DNA of 64,000 nucleotides from Lutimaribacter_A marinistellae (GTDB lineage Bacteria > Pseudomonadota > Alphaproteobacteria > Rhodobacterales > Rhodobacteraceae). Under the pieces are notes generated by a model, which was not told the origin of the DNA, ran no database searches, and saw only the letters and a program-made list of their open reading frames with translations. Location: positions 124,001 to 188,000 of the forward strand of contig NZ_JBHRXI010000004.1 of the NCBI RefSeq assembly GCF_042648365.1. Reading direction: 5' to 3'. Below are positions 1 through 8,358 of the stretch, piece after piece; the stretch's first letter is position 1, and the number at the start of each line of letters is the position of its first letter. The position numbers and the translations under genes were made by a program.

Positions 1-519
1 GCCGGTGAAGCCGTTTGCCGAGTACAGAACCTCAACGCCGTTGGCGCCAGAGCCTGCCGACGAGTATGCATCCCAGTTGAAGTATTCGTTGTTGACGTTA
101 CCGACAACCGAAACGAAGCCGGCGCCGTCGATACCGATACCTGCGGTACGGGTTTCGAGATACAGGCCGGGCATGTTTTCAACTGCGCCGATGATGTTGC
201 CGACGTTCACGCGAACACCGTTGTAAACAACGCCGAAACGTGCGCCGTTGAACACTGCGGTGCCGGGGTTGTTATCACGGCTTTCAGCCTGGGCACGGAA
301 GCGAGCGTCGAACTGCACGCCGCCGTCGGTTTCGGCCGACATGTCGAACTGCAGACGCAGACGGCTGGTGATGGTGGTCTTGGAGACGCCGTTAACGTTA
401 CGGTCGTTGGCGTCGTTGTAGTCCAGACCGAAACGGCCGTAGCCGCTCAGGCGAACGTCTGCTGCTGCGACGCTTGCGGTCGCGATCAGCGCAGTCGTTA
501 CGAAGAGAATCTTTTTCAT
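1..519 (-). CDS. Outer-membrane porin, N-terminal part (cut by window edge)
   Basis: The first 173 codons of a porin of the Rhodobacter-type general porin family; the 3' end lies beyond the window. The protein starts MKKILFVTTALIATASVAAA, a classical Sec signal peptide with cleavage expected after the alanine run. Mature beta-strand sequence with alternating polar and hydrophobic residues follows, including a DVRLSGYGRFGLDY first strand and a YNGVRVNVGNI strand. Such porins form trimeric 16-strand barrels that let small hydrophilic solutes cross the outer membrane. The ATG at 519 is preceded by a purine-rich stretch (GAGGGAAAAACG). The upstream 280 bases hold its promoter and the divergent promoter of the next gene. 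Family membership is clear; substrate preference cannot be read from this part. Confidence 0.9.
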   Translation of the reverse strand, partial: MKKILFVTTALIATASVAAADVRLSGYGRFGLDYNDANDRNVNGVSKTTITSRLRLQFDMSAETDGGVQFDARFRAQAESRDNNPGTAVFNGARFGVVYNGVRVNVGNIIGAVENMPGLYLETRTAGIGIDGAGFVSVVGNVNNEYFNWDAYSSAGSGANGVEVLYSANGFTG

Positions 520-800
520 CGTTTTTCCCTCGGTTTCAATCATACGCCCAAACCGGAGAATCCAGCGTGGGTATGGACAGGGGTTTCGCTCTTTCCGCCC
601 CATTTTGGCAAGGCTTGCCCGCAGGCCGGACGCAAAGTGGTTTCGGATGGTGCAGCTTTGCCACAGTGTTGCCGCAACTCCCTTTCCGCCCGGCAGGCGG
701 ACCCGGGACACAGGCAAAACCGCGCGCCCGCATAGTGGCTTGCCCCGTCCACGCGCCTTCGTTAGGAGTTTCCCACGCGCAATACTGTCAGGAGCGCCCG

Positions 801-1319
801 ATGAAGCTTCAGTACCCGGTCAAAACGGTCCTCTTCGTGGCTGCCGGTCTCTCTCTCGCCGCATGCAGCCCCCGCCCGTCGGGAACGACCGCTGCGCCCA
901 CGTCAAGCGCGATCGTGACCGACCAGGGCATCGTCGCGAACAACCGCGAAACCGCACCGCAGAATTACGAGCGCTCGTCGATCTGGGATATCTTCGGCCC
1001 CAACGCGCAGGGCGAGCAGACCGGGCAGGTGAACCGCTATCTCTGGGCCGCGTCGCTTGACGTGCTGAATTTCCTGCCCGTGGAAAGCGTCGATCCCTTC
1101 ACCGGCGTCATCAACACGGGCTATGGGCGCCCGCCCGGTGGTGGCCAGACATACCGCGCGACGGTTCATATCAGCGATCCAGCGCTCGACGCACGTTCGC
1201 TTTCGGTTTCGCTGCAGACCAGTGGCGGCCGCCCCGTCAGCGCTGCGACCAATCGCGCCGTCGAGGATGCGATCCTGTCGCGCGCGCGCCAGTTGCGTAT
1301 CGCCGACGACGCGCTCTAG
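801..1319 (+). CDS. DUF3576 domain lipoprotein
   Basis: A 172-residue lipoprotein of unknown function (DUF3576), common in Alphaproteobacteria. The ATG at 801 is chosen because it follows a CAGGAG ribosome-binding site and starts a typical lipoprotein signal with lipobox LAAC, so Cys22 would be lipidated. A longer in-frame reading back to 474 would overlap the porin promoter and has no signal peptide. The body contains the family-like stretch around SSIWDIFG and the C-terminal half RATVHISDPALDARSLSVSL. It sits directly before leuS-lptE-holA, an order often seen in Rhodobacteraceae. With LptE encoded nearby, a role at the outer membrane is possible, but that is inference only. Confidence 0.88.
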   Translation: MKLQYPVKTVLFVAAGLSLAACSPRPSGTTAAPTSSAIVTDQGIVANNRETAPQNYERSSIWDIFGPNAQGEQTGQVNRYLWAASLDVLNFLPVESVDPFTGVINTGYGRPPGGGQTYRATVHISDPALDARSLSVSLQTSGGRPVSAATNRAVEDAILSRARQLRIADDAL

Positions 1320-1347
1320 CATTCCGTTTCAGTTCGCTCTATCACCG

Positions 1348-1371
1348 CGCCGGGTTTCCACCCGGCGTTTT
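1348..1371 (+). terminator. Intrinsic terminator after the DUF3576 gene
   Basis: Eight-base perfect stem CGCCGGGT/ACCCGGCG with a four-base loop (TTCC), followed by TTTT. It lies 28 bases after the DUF3576 stop and just before the leuS ribosome-binding site (AAAAAGGA), so it separates the lipoprotein gene from leuS-lptE-holA or attenuates entry into it. Confidence 0.75.
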
Positions 1372-1392
1372 CATTGAAAAAGGACCGCCCGC

Positions 1393-3942
1393 ATGTCGCG
1401 CTATTCCGCCAACGAAATCGAGGCCAGATGGCAAAAGGCCTGGGACGAGGCCGGTGTGTTCGAGGCACGCCGCAGCGGCGACAGGCCGAAATACTACGTG
1501 CTCGAGATGTTTCCATATCCGTCGGGGCGCATCCATGTGGGGCATGTCCGCAACTACACGATGGGCGACGTGATCGCCCGGCACAAGCTGGCCAAAGGCT
1601 ATAACGTGCTGCACCCGATGGGGTTCGATGCGTTCGGGATGCCGGCCGAGAATGCGGCGATGGCCTCTGGCGGCCACCCCAAGGATTGGACCTACAAGAA
1701 CATCGACGACATGGTCGAACAGATGAAGCCGCTGGGCTTTGCCCTGGACTGGACGCGCATGTTCGCCACCTGCGACCCGGAATATTACGGCCAGCAGCAG
1801 GCGCTGTTCCTCGACATGCTCGAGGCGGGTCTCGTCTACCGCAAGAACGCCGTTGTGAACTGGGACCCGGTCGACATGACCGTTCTGGCAAACGAACAGG
1901 TGATCGACGGCAAGGGCTGGCGCTCGGGCGCCGAGGTCGAACGGCGCGAACTGACGCAATGGTTCTTCAAGATCTCAGACATGGCCGAGGAACTGCTCGG
2001 TGCGCTGGACGGGCTGGATGACTGGCCCGCAAAGGTACGCCTGATGCAGGAAAACTGGATCGGCAAGTCCCGCGGTATCGAAGTGCCCTTCCATCCCACC
2101 GATGGCGGCGAACCGTTGATATGCTACTCCACCCGCCCCGACACGCTGCGGGGCGCGACCTTCCTTGCCATTTCGCCCGAACACCCGATCAGCCGTGCCA
2201 TGGCCGAAACCAATGAGCAGGTCGCTGCCTTCATCGCGGAAACCCGCAAGATGGACACGACCGAAGCGGCGATGGAAAAGGCGGAAAAGAAAGGCATCAA
2301 CACCGGGATCACCGTCAAGCACCCGATTTTCGAAGACCGCGAATTGCCGGTCTGGATCGGGAATTTCGTCTTGATGGAATACGGCACCGGCGCGATCTAT
2401 GGCTGCCCGGCGCATGACCAGCGCGACCTAGATTTTGCGCGGAAATACGACCTGGACGTGGTCCATGCCTTCTACATGCCCGGTGACAAGACCGAGGTGA
2501 CGACCGAAGCGTTGGTCCCACCAAAGACCGAAACTGTGGCCTATGTCGACCACTTCGCCGGCATCACCGAGGTGACCAGCGAAGAGGGGATCAACCGCTC
2601 CATCGACTGGATGGAAGAGCGCAATCTCGGCACGGGTCAGGTCAAGTTCCGCTTGCGCGACTGGGGGCTGTCCCGTCAACGATACTGGGGCTGTCCGATC
2701 CCGGTCGTGCACTGCGACTCCTGCGGCGTAGTGCCGGAGAAGAAAGAGAATCTGCCCGTTCGCCTGCCCGATGATGTCAGCTTTGACAAGCCGGGCAACC
2801 CGCTCGACAAGCATCCGACGTGGCGCGATACGCCCTGCCCCTCTTGCGGAAAACCGGCCAAGCGCGAAACGGACACGATGGACACCTTCGTCGACAGTTC
2901 GTGGTATTTCGCGCGCTTCACCGCGCCGCGCGCCGAGACGCCGACCAACATGGAAGACGCCGCGTACTGGATGAATGTCGACCAGTATATCGGCGGCATC
3001 GAACATGCGATTCTGCACCTGCTCTATTCGCGCTTCTTTGCCCGCGCGATGCACATCACGGGCCACCTTCCCGAAACCGCCAAGGAGCCGTTCAACGCAT
3101 TGTTCACGCAGGGCATGGTGACGCATGCGATCTACGTGACCCGCGACGAAAAAGACCGGCCCGTCTATCACTTCCCCGAAGATGTCGAGATCACCGAATC
3201 CGGTGCGCGGTTGGGGGCCACCGGCGAAGCGGTCGAGATCGTCCCTTCGGCCAAGATGTCGAAATCAAAGAAAAATGTCGTCGACCCGATGCGGATCGTG
3301 GCCGATTACGGCGCCGACACCGTCCGCTGGTTCGTCCTCAGCGACAGTCCGCCGGAACGCGATGTGGAGTGGACGGCCGCGGGCGCCGAAGCCGCGCACA
3401 AGCACCTCTCGCGTGTTCACCGCATCGCCACCGAAATCGCCACATCCGAAGAAGACCCTCAAGACACCGACGAGGCGTTGCTGCGCGAGATGCACAAGGC
3501 GATTCAGGATGTCACGCTGGGGCTGGAGAGCTTTGGCTTCAACGCCGCGATCGCCAAGCTTTATGCCTTTACCAACACTCTGGCCCGCTCCAAGGCCGGC
3601 GCCGAGGCCAAGCGCACCGCGGCGCGTACCCTGGTTCAGCTCATGTCACCAATGACCCCGCATCTGAGCGAGGAGCTCTGGTCCCTCCTCGGCGGCGAAG
3701 GGCTGATTGCGACCGCACCCTGGCCGGTCGCGGACGAGGCCATGCTGATCGAAGATACCGTGACCATGCCCATTCAGATCAACGGCAAACGCCGGGGCGA
3801 GATCACCGTGGCCAAAGACCTCGACAAGTCCGAGGTTGAAAAACGCGCGCTGGCGTCCGAAGCTGTGCAGCGGGCGCTCGATGGCGGGCAGCCCAAGAAG
3901 GTAATCGTGGTGCCCGGCCGGATCGTGAATGTCGTGGTCTAG
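1393..3942 (+). CDS. leuS: Leucyl-tRNA synthetase
   Basis: Class I aminoacyl-tRNA synthetase of 849 residues that charges tRNA-Leu in the cytoplasm. The HIGH motif is HVGH at residues 48-51 and the KMSKS loop is KMSKS near residues 621-625. A zinc-ribbon-like insertion (CDSCGVVP ... CPSCGKPA) and the editing (CP1) domain lie between them. Length matches the bacterial LeuRS family. The start follows an AAGGA site in AAAAAGGACCGCCCGC. The 3' end overlaps the lptE start by 14 bases in another frame, so lptE translation is probably coupled to leuS. Confidence 0.98.
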   Translation: MSRYSANEIEARWQKAWDEAGVFEARRSGDRPKYYVLEMFPYPSGRIHVGHVRNYTMGDVIARHKLAKGYNVLHPMGFDAFGMPAENAAMASGGHPKDWTYKNIDDMVEQMKPLGFALDWTRMFATCDPEYYGQQQALFLDMLEAGLVYRKNAVVNWDPVDMTVLANEQVIDGKGWRSGAEVERRELTQWFFKISDMAEELLGALDGLDDWPAKVRLMQENWIGKSRGIEVPFHPTDGGEPLICYSTRPDTLRGATFLAISPEHPISRAMAETNEQVAAFIAETRKMDTTEAAMEKAEKKGINTGITVKHPIFEDRELPVWIGNFVLMEYGTGAIYGCPAHDQRDLDFARKYDLDVVHAFYMPGDKTEVTTEALVPPKTETVAYVDHFAGITEVTSEEGINRSIDWMEERNLGTGQVKFRLRDWGLSRQRYWGCPIPVVHCDSCGVVPEKKENLPVRLPDDVSFDKPGNPLDKHPTWRDTPCPSCGKPAKRETDTMDTFVDSSWYFARFTAPRAETPTNMEDAAYWMNVDQYIGGIEHAILHLLYSRFFARAMHITGHLPETAKEPFNALFTQGMVTHAIYVTRDEKDRPVYHFPEDVEITESGARLGATGEAVEIVPSAKMSKSKKNVVDPMRIVADYGADTVRWFVLSDSPPERDVEWTAAGAEAAHKHLSRVHRIATEIATSEEDPQDTDEALLREMHKAIQDVTLGLESFGFNAAIAKLYAFTNTLARSKAGAEAKRTAARTLVQLMSPMTPHLSEELWSLLGGEGLIATAPWPVADEAMLIEDTVTMPIQINGKRRGEITVAKDLDKSEVEKRALASEAVQRALDGGQPKKVIVVPGRIVNVVV

Positions 3943-4414
3943 ACGCAAATTCCTGGTTCTGATCCCGCTTGCGCTTGGCGCCTGCGGGTTTCAGCCGGTC
4001 TATGGCCCCGGCGGGACCGGGTCGGCGCTCTACGGTCAGGTCGCGGTTTCCGAGCCGGACAGCGTCGAATCTTATGCGCTGGTTCAGAACCTCGAACAAA
4101 GGCTGGGCCGCGCGGGTTCGGCTGCCTATTCGCTTGACGTGGATATCGAAACCGCCACGCAGGGTCAGGCGATCACCGCCTCTAACGAAACCACGCGCTA
4201 TTCGATCGTCGGAGAGGCGAGCTATACGCTCACCCGGCTGTCGGATGGGACGGTGGTGGCCTCGGGCGACGTCGAAAACTTCACCGGCTATTCCGCGACC
4301 GGCTCCACCGTCGAGACCCTCGCAGGTGAACGTGACGCGAGAGAGCGCCTTATGTCGATGCTCGCCGACCAGATCACGACGCGCCTGCTGACCACGACGG
4401 ACCTGCCGGCATGA
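3929..4414 (+). CDS. lptE: LPS-assembly lipoprotein LptE
   Basis: A 161-residue outer-membrane lipoprotein of the LptE family, the plug that works with LptD to insert lipopolysaccharide into the outer leaflet. It begins MSWSRRKFLVLIPLALGAC with the lipobox LGAC (Cys19), followed by GFQPVYGPG, the conserved CGFxPxYG opening of the family. It starts inside the last codons of leuS (14-base overlap) and ends overlapping the holA start by four bases (ATGA). The leuS-lptE-holA arrangement is widespread in Proteobacteria and supports the call. Confidence 0.92.
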   Translation: MSWSRRKFLVLIPLALGACGFQPVYGPGGTGSALYGQVAVSEPDSVESYALVQNLEQRLGRAGSAAYSLDVDIETATQGQAITASNETTRYSIVGEASYTLTRLSDGTVVASGDVENFTGYSATGSTVETLAGERDARERLMSMLADQITTRLLTTTDLPA

Positions 4415-5439
4415 AGCTTTCCGCGCGCGAAGCGGACGGTTACTTTGCCAAGCCGGATGCCGACAAGACCGGCTTGTTGATCTATGGCGGCGACGCGATG
4501 CGCGTAGCATTGAAGCGCCAGCAGATGCTGGCCGCTTTGCTTGGCCCCGGCGCCGAAGAGGAAATGCGCCTTGCCCGGCTGGCCGGCGGTGACCTGCGGA
4601 GCGACCCGGCGCAGTTGATCGACGCGGTCAAGGCCGTGGGTTTCTTTCCGGGGCCGCGCGCCGTTTTCGTCGAAGAAGCAAACGAGCACAGTGCCCCCGC
4701 CATCCTCGCCGCGCTCGAGGATTGGGCCCCGGGCGATGCGCAGATCGTGGTGACGGCAGGCGCGCTCAAACCCAGCTCCAAGATCCGCAAGGCGTTCGAA
4801 GCGCACCGCAACGCCTTTGCAGTTGGCCTGTATGACGACCCGCCGTCGCGCGCCGAGATCGAGCGCATCCTGGCCGAGGCTGGATTGCGCGAAGTTCCGC
4901 GCGACAGCATGTCGGCGCTTGCTGACATGGCTGCCGAGCTTGGGCCGGGCGATTTCGGCCAGACCATGGAGAAACTGGCGCTCTACAAGCGCGGCGACGA
5001 AAGCCCTCTCAGCCTTTCCGATATCGAGGCCTGCGCACCGCGCTCGACCGAAGCAGGGCTCGATTCGGTGTTCAATGTCGTGGCCGAGGGCCGCGTCGGA
5101 GAGATCGGACCGCTGATCAAACGCGTTCAGGCCCAAGGGACCAATGCGGTGGCGCTATGCATCGGCGCGACGCGGCACTTTCGTACACTCTATGCCTGCG
5201 CGGCCGATCCTGGTGGCCCCGCTCAAGGGATAGGCAAGCTGCGCCCTCCGATCTATGGCCCGCGCCGTGACCGCGTATTGCGGCAGTCACAGCAATGGGG
5301 CGCGCACCGGTTGGAAACGGCGCTGACCGTGCTGACCGATACCGACCTTTCGCTGCGTTCAGCCAACCAGACGGCACCGGCCATGGCCATGGTCGAACGC
5401 GCCATGATCCGGCTTGCAATGCTGGCGCGCTCGCGCTGA
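4411..5439 (+). CDS. holA: DNA polymerase III, delta subunit
   Basis: A 342-residue protein matching the HolA family: the delta subunit of the clamp loader, which opens the beta sliding clamp during chromosome replication. Recognisable are the KLSAREADGYF start, the VFVEEANEHSA region of the RecA-like N-terminal domain and the typical C-terminal collar region with LRPPIYGPRRD and a helical end MAMVERAMIRLAMLARSR. It overlaps lptE by four bases (ATGA), so the three genes leuS-lptE-holA form one coupled unit. Length is normal for the family. Confidence 0.94.
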   Translation: MKLSAREADGYFAKPDADKTGLLIYGGDAMRVALKRQQMLAALLGPGAEEEMRLARLAGGDLRSDPAQLIDAVKAVGFFPGPRAVFVEEANEHSAPAILAALEDWAPGDAQIVVTAGALKPSSKIRKAFEAHRNAFAVGLYDDPPSRAEIERILAEAGLREVPRDSMSALADMAAELGPGDFGQTMEKLALYKRGDESPLSLSDIEACAPRSTEAGLDSVFNVVAEGRVGEIGPLIKRVQAQGTNAVALCIGATRHFRTLYACAADPGGPAQGIGKLRPPIYGPRRDRVLRQSQQWGAHRLETALTVLTDTDLSLRSANQTAPAMAMVERAMIRLAMLARSR

Positions 5440-5515
5440 CGTGTTGCTCAGTTGGCTTGCATCCCCGCCGAATGCAGGCACATTGACGCCGACAAATCAG
5501 GACAGGGACACCCGC

Positions 5516-6106
5516 ATGTACCAAATCTATGGAAGCCCAAAGACCCGCGCCCTACGCGTGACCTGGCTGCTCGAGGAACTGGGCCAGCCCTACGACGTCG
5601 ACCCCGTCGGTCCGGGCGACGCCAAGGTCAAGGAGTTGAACGGCTCCGGCAAAGTCCCTGTGTTGGTCGAGGGTGAGGCCGTGTTGAGCGATTCAACCGC
5701 GATCATGACCTATCTCGCGGACAAGCACGGCGCGCTGACCTTTCCGGCCGGCACATTGGATAGGGCGCGGCAGGATGCCCTGACCCACACGATACTCGAC
5801 GAGTTCGACGCGATCCTCTGGACAGCGGCCCGGCATAGTTTCGTTCTGCCCCAGGATCAGCGAGTGCCCGCGATCAAGGAAAGCCTTGTGTGGGAATTCA
5901 GTCGCAACGCCGCACGCCTTGCCGAAAGGTTCGAGGGCCCCTTCCTCATGGGTGAGACGATGACGATCGCCGACATCATCTGCGCGCACTGCCTGTCGTG
6001 GGCCAAGAATGCGGGCTTTCCCATCGAGAGCGAGGTCCTGTCCGAATACGGCAAGGCCATGCGTGCGCGCCCGGCCTTTCGCAGGGCGATCGGGCAGCCT
6101 GCCTAG
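5516..6106 (+). CDS. Glutathione S-transferase family protein
   Basis: A 196-residue cytosolic GST. The N-terminal thioredoxin-fold domain starts MYQIYGSPKTRALRVTWLLEEL, with the glutathione-binding loop NGSGKVPVLVEG and the ESxA-like motif LSDSTAIMTYL. The all-helical C-terminal domain follows, containing GPFLMGETMTIADI, the conserved GxxxTxAD signature. The ATG at 5516 is chosen because the thioredoxin domain starts there; frames further upstream run into the holA end. Its stop overlaps the stop of the convergent flavoprotein gene. Physiological substrate unknown. Confidence 0.92.
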   Translation: MYQIYGSPKTRALRVTWLLEELGQPYDVDPVGPGDAKVKELNGSGKVPVLVEGEAVLSDSTAIMTYLADKHGALTFPAGTLDRARQDALTHTILDEFDAILWTAARHSFVLPQDQRVPAIKESLVWEFSRNAARLAERFEGPFLMGETMTIADIICAHCLSWAKNAGFPIESEVLSEYGKAMRARPAFRRAIGQPA

Positions 6107-7287
6107 GACCGGCTGTCCAACCAACGCGCGGCCGCCCGCCCTGCCCATCGCCCCGTCGCGAAACAGGCTGTCAGGAGGTAGCCGCCCGTCGGCGCCTCCC
6201 AGTCGAGCATTTCGCCGGCGCAGAACATTCCGGGCAAGGCGCGCAGCATCAGCTGGTCATCGACCGCGTCACGGCTGACACCTCCCGCGGTCGAAATCGC
6301 CTCGTCCATTGGTCGCAGACCGGTGTGACGAACCGGCAAACCCTTGATAATACGTGAAAGATCTTCCGCGCCATTTGGCAGCGGTCGACCGAACTCCATA
6401 AGAAGGGCATTCCGAACAGAACCGAGCTTCAGGGCCTTGCGCAGGTGGTTCGACAGGCTTGCCTTGCCGCGCGGGCGTGCAAGGCGGCGTGTGACCTCTT
6501 CAAGCGAAAGGTCTGGCAGAAGGTCGATGGTCAGGTCCGCGCCCTCGCGCACCTGCTTGCAGATCTGGTAAATACCCCCGCCTTCGAGGCCACGTGCGGA
6601 AATGACCGCCTCGCCCCGCGTGACCTGCCCGCCCGCGACAAGCGCGACCCCTTTGATCGGCTGGCCGAATTGCGCGCGCATGTGGTCCGACCATTCCACC
6701 TGCAAGCCTGCGTTTGCCGGTGCGAAAGGCGTTAGTTCAACGCCCTTCGCGGCAAGCAACGGTGCCCATGCACCGTCGGAGCCCAAGCGCGACCAGCTGG
6801 CCCCGCCCAGCGCCAGCACTGTCGAATCGGGGCGTAGTTCCTGCATGCCGTCCGGTGTCTCGAACCTTAGCGCCGCATCGCTCCAACCGGCCCAGCGCCA
6901 GCGCGTGTATCGCTGCACCCCCATTTGATCGAGTCGGGCCAGCCAAGCCCGCAAAAGCGGTGACGCCTTCATTTCATTGGGAAAAACACGTCCCGTCGAT
7001 CCGGTGAACAGGGTCTGGCCCAGACCGCGCGCCCAATCCTGCACCATGTCGGCATCGCACTCTGCGATCATCGGGGCCAGCCAATCGGATGCTTCGGAAT
7101 AGGCGCGGATCAGGGTTTCGCGGGGTTCATTCTTGGTGAGGTTAAGCCCCGATTTGCCCGCCATCAGGAATTTCCGTGCGGCCGAGGGCTTGGCCTCGAC
7201 AACTGTCACCTTGTGCCCTGCGCGGGCAATCTCTTCGGCGGCCATGAGGCCTGCGGGGCCTGCCCCGATCACCAGCGCCTGTGCCAT
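6103..7287 (-). CDS. TIGR03862-type FAD-dependent flavoprotein (BaiN/HI0933-like)
   Basis: A 394-residue NAD(P)/FAD-dependent oxidoreductase-like protein of the HI0933/BaiN superfamily, closest by recall to the uncharacterised TIGR03862 group. The Rossmann dinucleotide motif GAGPAGLMAAEE is at residues 8-19, followed by the family hallmark GKSGLNLT near residue 50 and a C-terminal FAD-binding stretch MFCAGEMLDWEAPTGGYLL. Reaction and substrate are not established for this subgroup. It converges on the GST gene (stop codons overlap by three bases) and is divergent from the HNH gene, with a 66-base gap that must hold both promoters. Confidence 0.9.
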   Translation of the reverse strand: MAQALVIGAGPAGLMAAEEIARAGHKVTVVEAKPSAARKFLMAGKSGLNLTKNEPRETLIRAYSEASDWLAPMIAECDADMVQDWARGLGQTLFTGSTGRVFPNEMKASPLLRAWLARLDQMGVQRYTRWRWAGWSDAALRFETPDGMQELRPDSTVLALGGASWSRLGSDGAWAPLLAAKGVELTPFAPANAGLQVEWSDHMRAQFGQPIKGVALVAGGQVTRGEAVISARGLEGGGIYQICKQVREGADLTIDLLPDLSLEEVTRRLARPRGKASLSNHLRKALKLGSVRNALLMEFGRPLPNGAEDLSRIIKGLPVRHTGLRPMDEAISTAGGVSRDAVDDQLMLRALPGMFCAGEMLDWEAPTGGYLLTACFATGRWAGRAAARWLDSRS

Positions 7288-7353
7288 CGAACCTTGCCCT
7301 CCACCCGGAAAGCCCCATTATATCAGATAGATGAGGCCTGATGAGTACTCTGC

Positions 7354-7644
7354 ATGACGGACCCGATCTGCCCGCTTTGTGACCGCCCGATCCCCGACGG
7401 AGGAGGCAGCCTTCACCATCTGATCCCTAAACTGAAAGGGGGCAAGGGGGGGCCGACGGTTCTGTTGCACCAGATCTGTCACAAGGAGATTCATGCGACG
7501 CTGAGCGAGGCCGATCTGGCGCGCGATTACAGCAATGTCGAAGCCCTGCGCAACCATCCAAGACTGGCGAAATTCATCGCTTGGGTAGGCAAGCGTCCGC
7601 CTGGTTTCCGGTCTAAAGTACCCGGCGGACGCCGCAAACGATAA
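7354..7644 (+). CDS. Small HNH-type endonuclease-like protein
   Basis: A 96-residue protein with an HNH-like zinc layout: CPLC near residues 6-9, HHLIPK near residues 21-26, and a second pair HQICHKEIH near residues 39-47. This arrangement (CxxC, HH, H-x2-CH) matches small standalone HNH proteins found in many Alphaproteobacteria. The C-terminus is basic (GRRKR). HNH proteins usually cut DNA, but small housekeeping members have no known substrate. There is no methyltransferase or phage gene nearby, so a restriction or phage-packaging role is not supported by context. Confidence 0.82.
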   Translation: MTDPICPLCDRPIPDGGGSLHHLIPKLKGGKGGPTVLLHQICHKEIHATLSEADLARDYSNVEALRNHPRLAKFIAWVGKRPPGFRSKVPGGRRKR

Positions 7645-7653
7645 CAAGATTTC

Positions 7654-8217
7654 CTAATTTTTTTCAGTATGTTGCGTCAATTCGACCTCGGCCCTGAGAT
7701 TGTCTATCAACTGCTGAAGCGTGGCGGCGTAACGGTCGGAGAGCAGGTGGCCCGCTTCGTCGAACTGGTTGCTGCTGTCGGCGAGATGAAGTTCGGGACC
7801 GGCGATAAGGCGCGGCTGAAACGGGACCATGAAACCACGCAGGATCATCTGCGCGCGCTCTCCACCGGCGCGGCCGGCGGTGGCTGACATGACGGCCAAG
7901 GGTTTGTTTTTCCAAGGGTTTCCGGATGTGCGGCTGACCCAGTCCAGCGCGTTCTTGAGCACGCCGGAGGGGCCCTTGTTGTATTCGGGCGTCGAGATGA
8001 CGATCGCGTCGGCCGCCGCTATCTGATCGGCAAGTGCCTGAACAACAACGGGAATTCCGTCCCGCTCTTCATCATCGGCATCGAAGAGCGGAAGGTTCAG
8101 ATCGCCCTCGACGAATTCTGCGGGGGCGAAAAGACGTGCCGCCTCACGCATCAGTTTGCTGTTGGTCGCCTCGCGGCGCAAGGAGCCGCTGAGGCCAAGA
8201 AGTACCGAGTTAGACAT
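7654..8217 (-). CDS. NADPH-dependent FMN reductase
   Basis: A 187-residue flavodoxin-fold reductase of the NADPH-dependent FMN reductase family (SsuE/ChrR/AzoR-like). The phosphate-binding loop is GLSGSLRREATNSK at residues 7-20, and the flavin contact region STPEYNKGPSGVLKNALDW is typical. Such enzymes reduce FMN, quinones or azo compounds with NADPH. The ATG at 8217 is preferred over one at 8253 because the fold starts at SNSVLLGLSGS. The start is preceded within four bases by one copy of a repeated operator-like site and a second lies 32 bases further up, so expression is probably repressor-controlled. It converges on the HNH gene. Confidence 0.93.
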   Translation of the reverse strand: MSNSVLLGLSGSLRREATNSKLMREAARLFAPAEFVEGDLNLPLFDADDEERDGIPVVVQALADQIAAADAIVISTPEYNKGPSGVLKNALDWVSRTSGNPWKNKPLAVMSATAGRAGGERAQMILRGFMVPFQPRLIAGPELHLADSSNQFDEAGHLLSDRYAATLQQLIDNLRAEVELTQHTEKN

Positions 8218-8220
8218 GCG

Positions 8221-8274
8221 TTTTGACCGTTTTGTACATCGTTCCCAGCCCACTTATACCGTTTTGTACAAAAC
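8221..8274 (-). promoter_or_regulatory. Tandem operator-like sites at the FMN reductase promoter
   Basis: Two copies of ACCGTTTTGTAC (8226-8237 and 8258-8269) lie exactly 32 bases apart. The outer copy is part of a perfect 14-base palindrome, GTTTTGTACAAAAC (8261-8274). Read on the gene's strand, the palindrome lies directly before a GGTATAAG sequence that could be the -10 element, and the inner copy abuts the start codon. That is where a repressor would act. The half-site style resembles TetR-family operators, but the regulator is not in this window. A further half-site in the opposite orientation, GTACAAAACG, is at 8296-8305. Confidence 0.6.
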
Positions 8275-8306
8275 TCCAGCGTGTGGGTGCGGGGGGTACA
8301 AAACGC

Positions 8307-8334
8307 AAAACGGGGCCGCGTGGCGCGACCCCGT
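8307..8334 (-). terminator. Terminator of the OmpA-family lipoprotein gene
   Basis: On the minus strand, an 11-pair stem with one G-U pair (ACGGGGTCGCG / CGCGGCCCCGT, loop CCA) is followed by TTTTGCGTTTTG. It starts 24 bases after the stop of the ompA-type gene and separates it from the FMN reductase promoter. Its T-rich tail merges with the third operator-like half-site. Confidence 0.7.
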
Positions 8335-8358
8335 CATCCGTTCATCCGCAGTTGCTGG

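Noticed and set aside
8296..8305. Third GTACAAAACG half-site counted as a full operator
   Set aside because: It overlaps the T tract of the ompA-type terminator, lacks the ACCG end and is not 32 bases from the next copy; kept only as a note.
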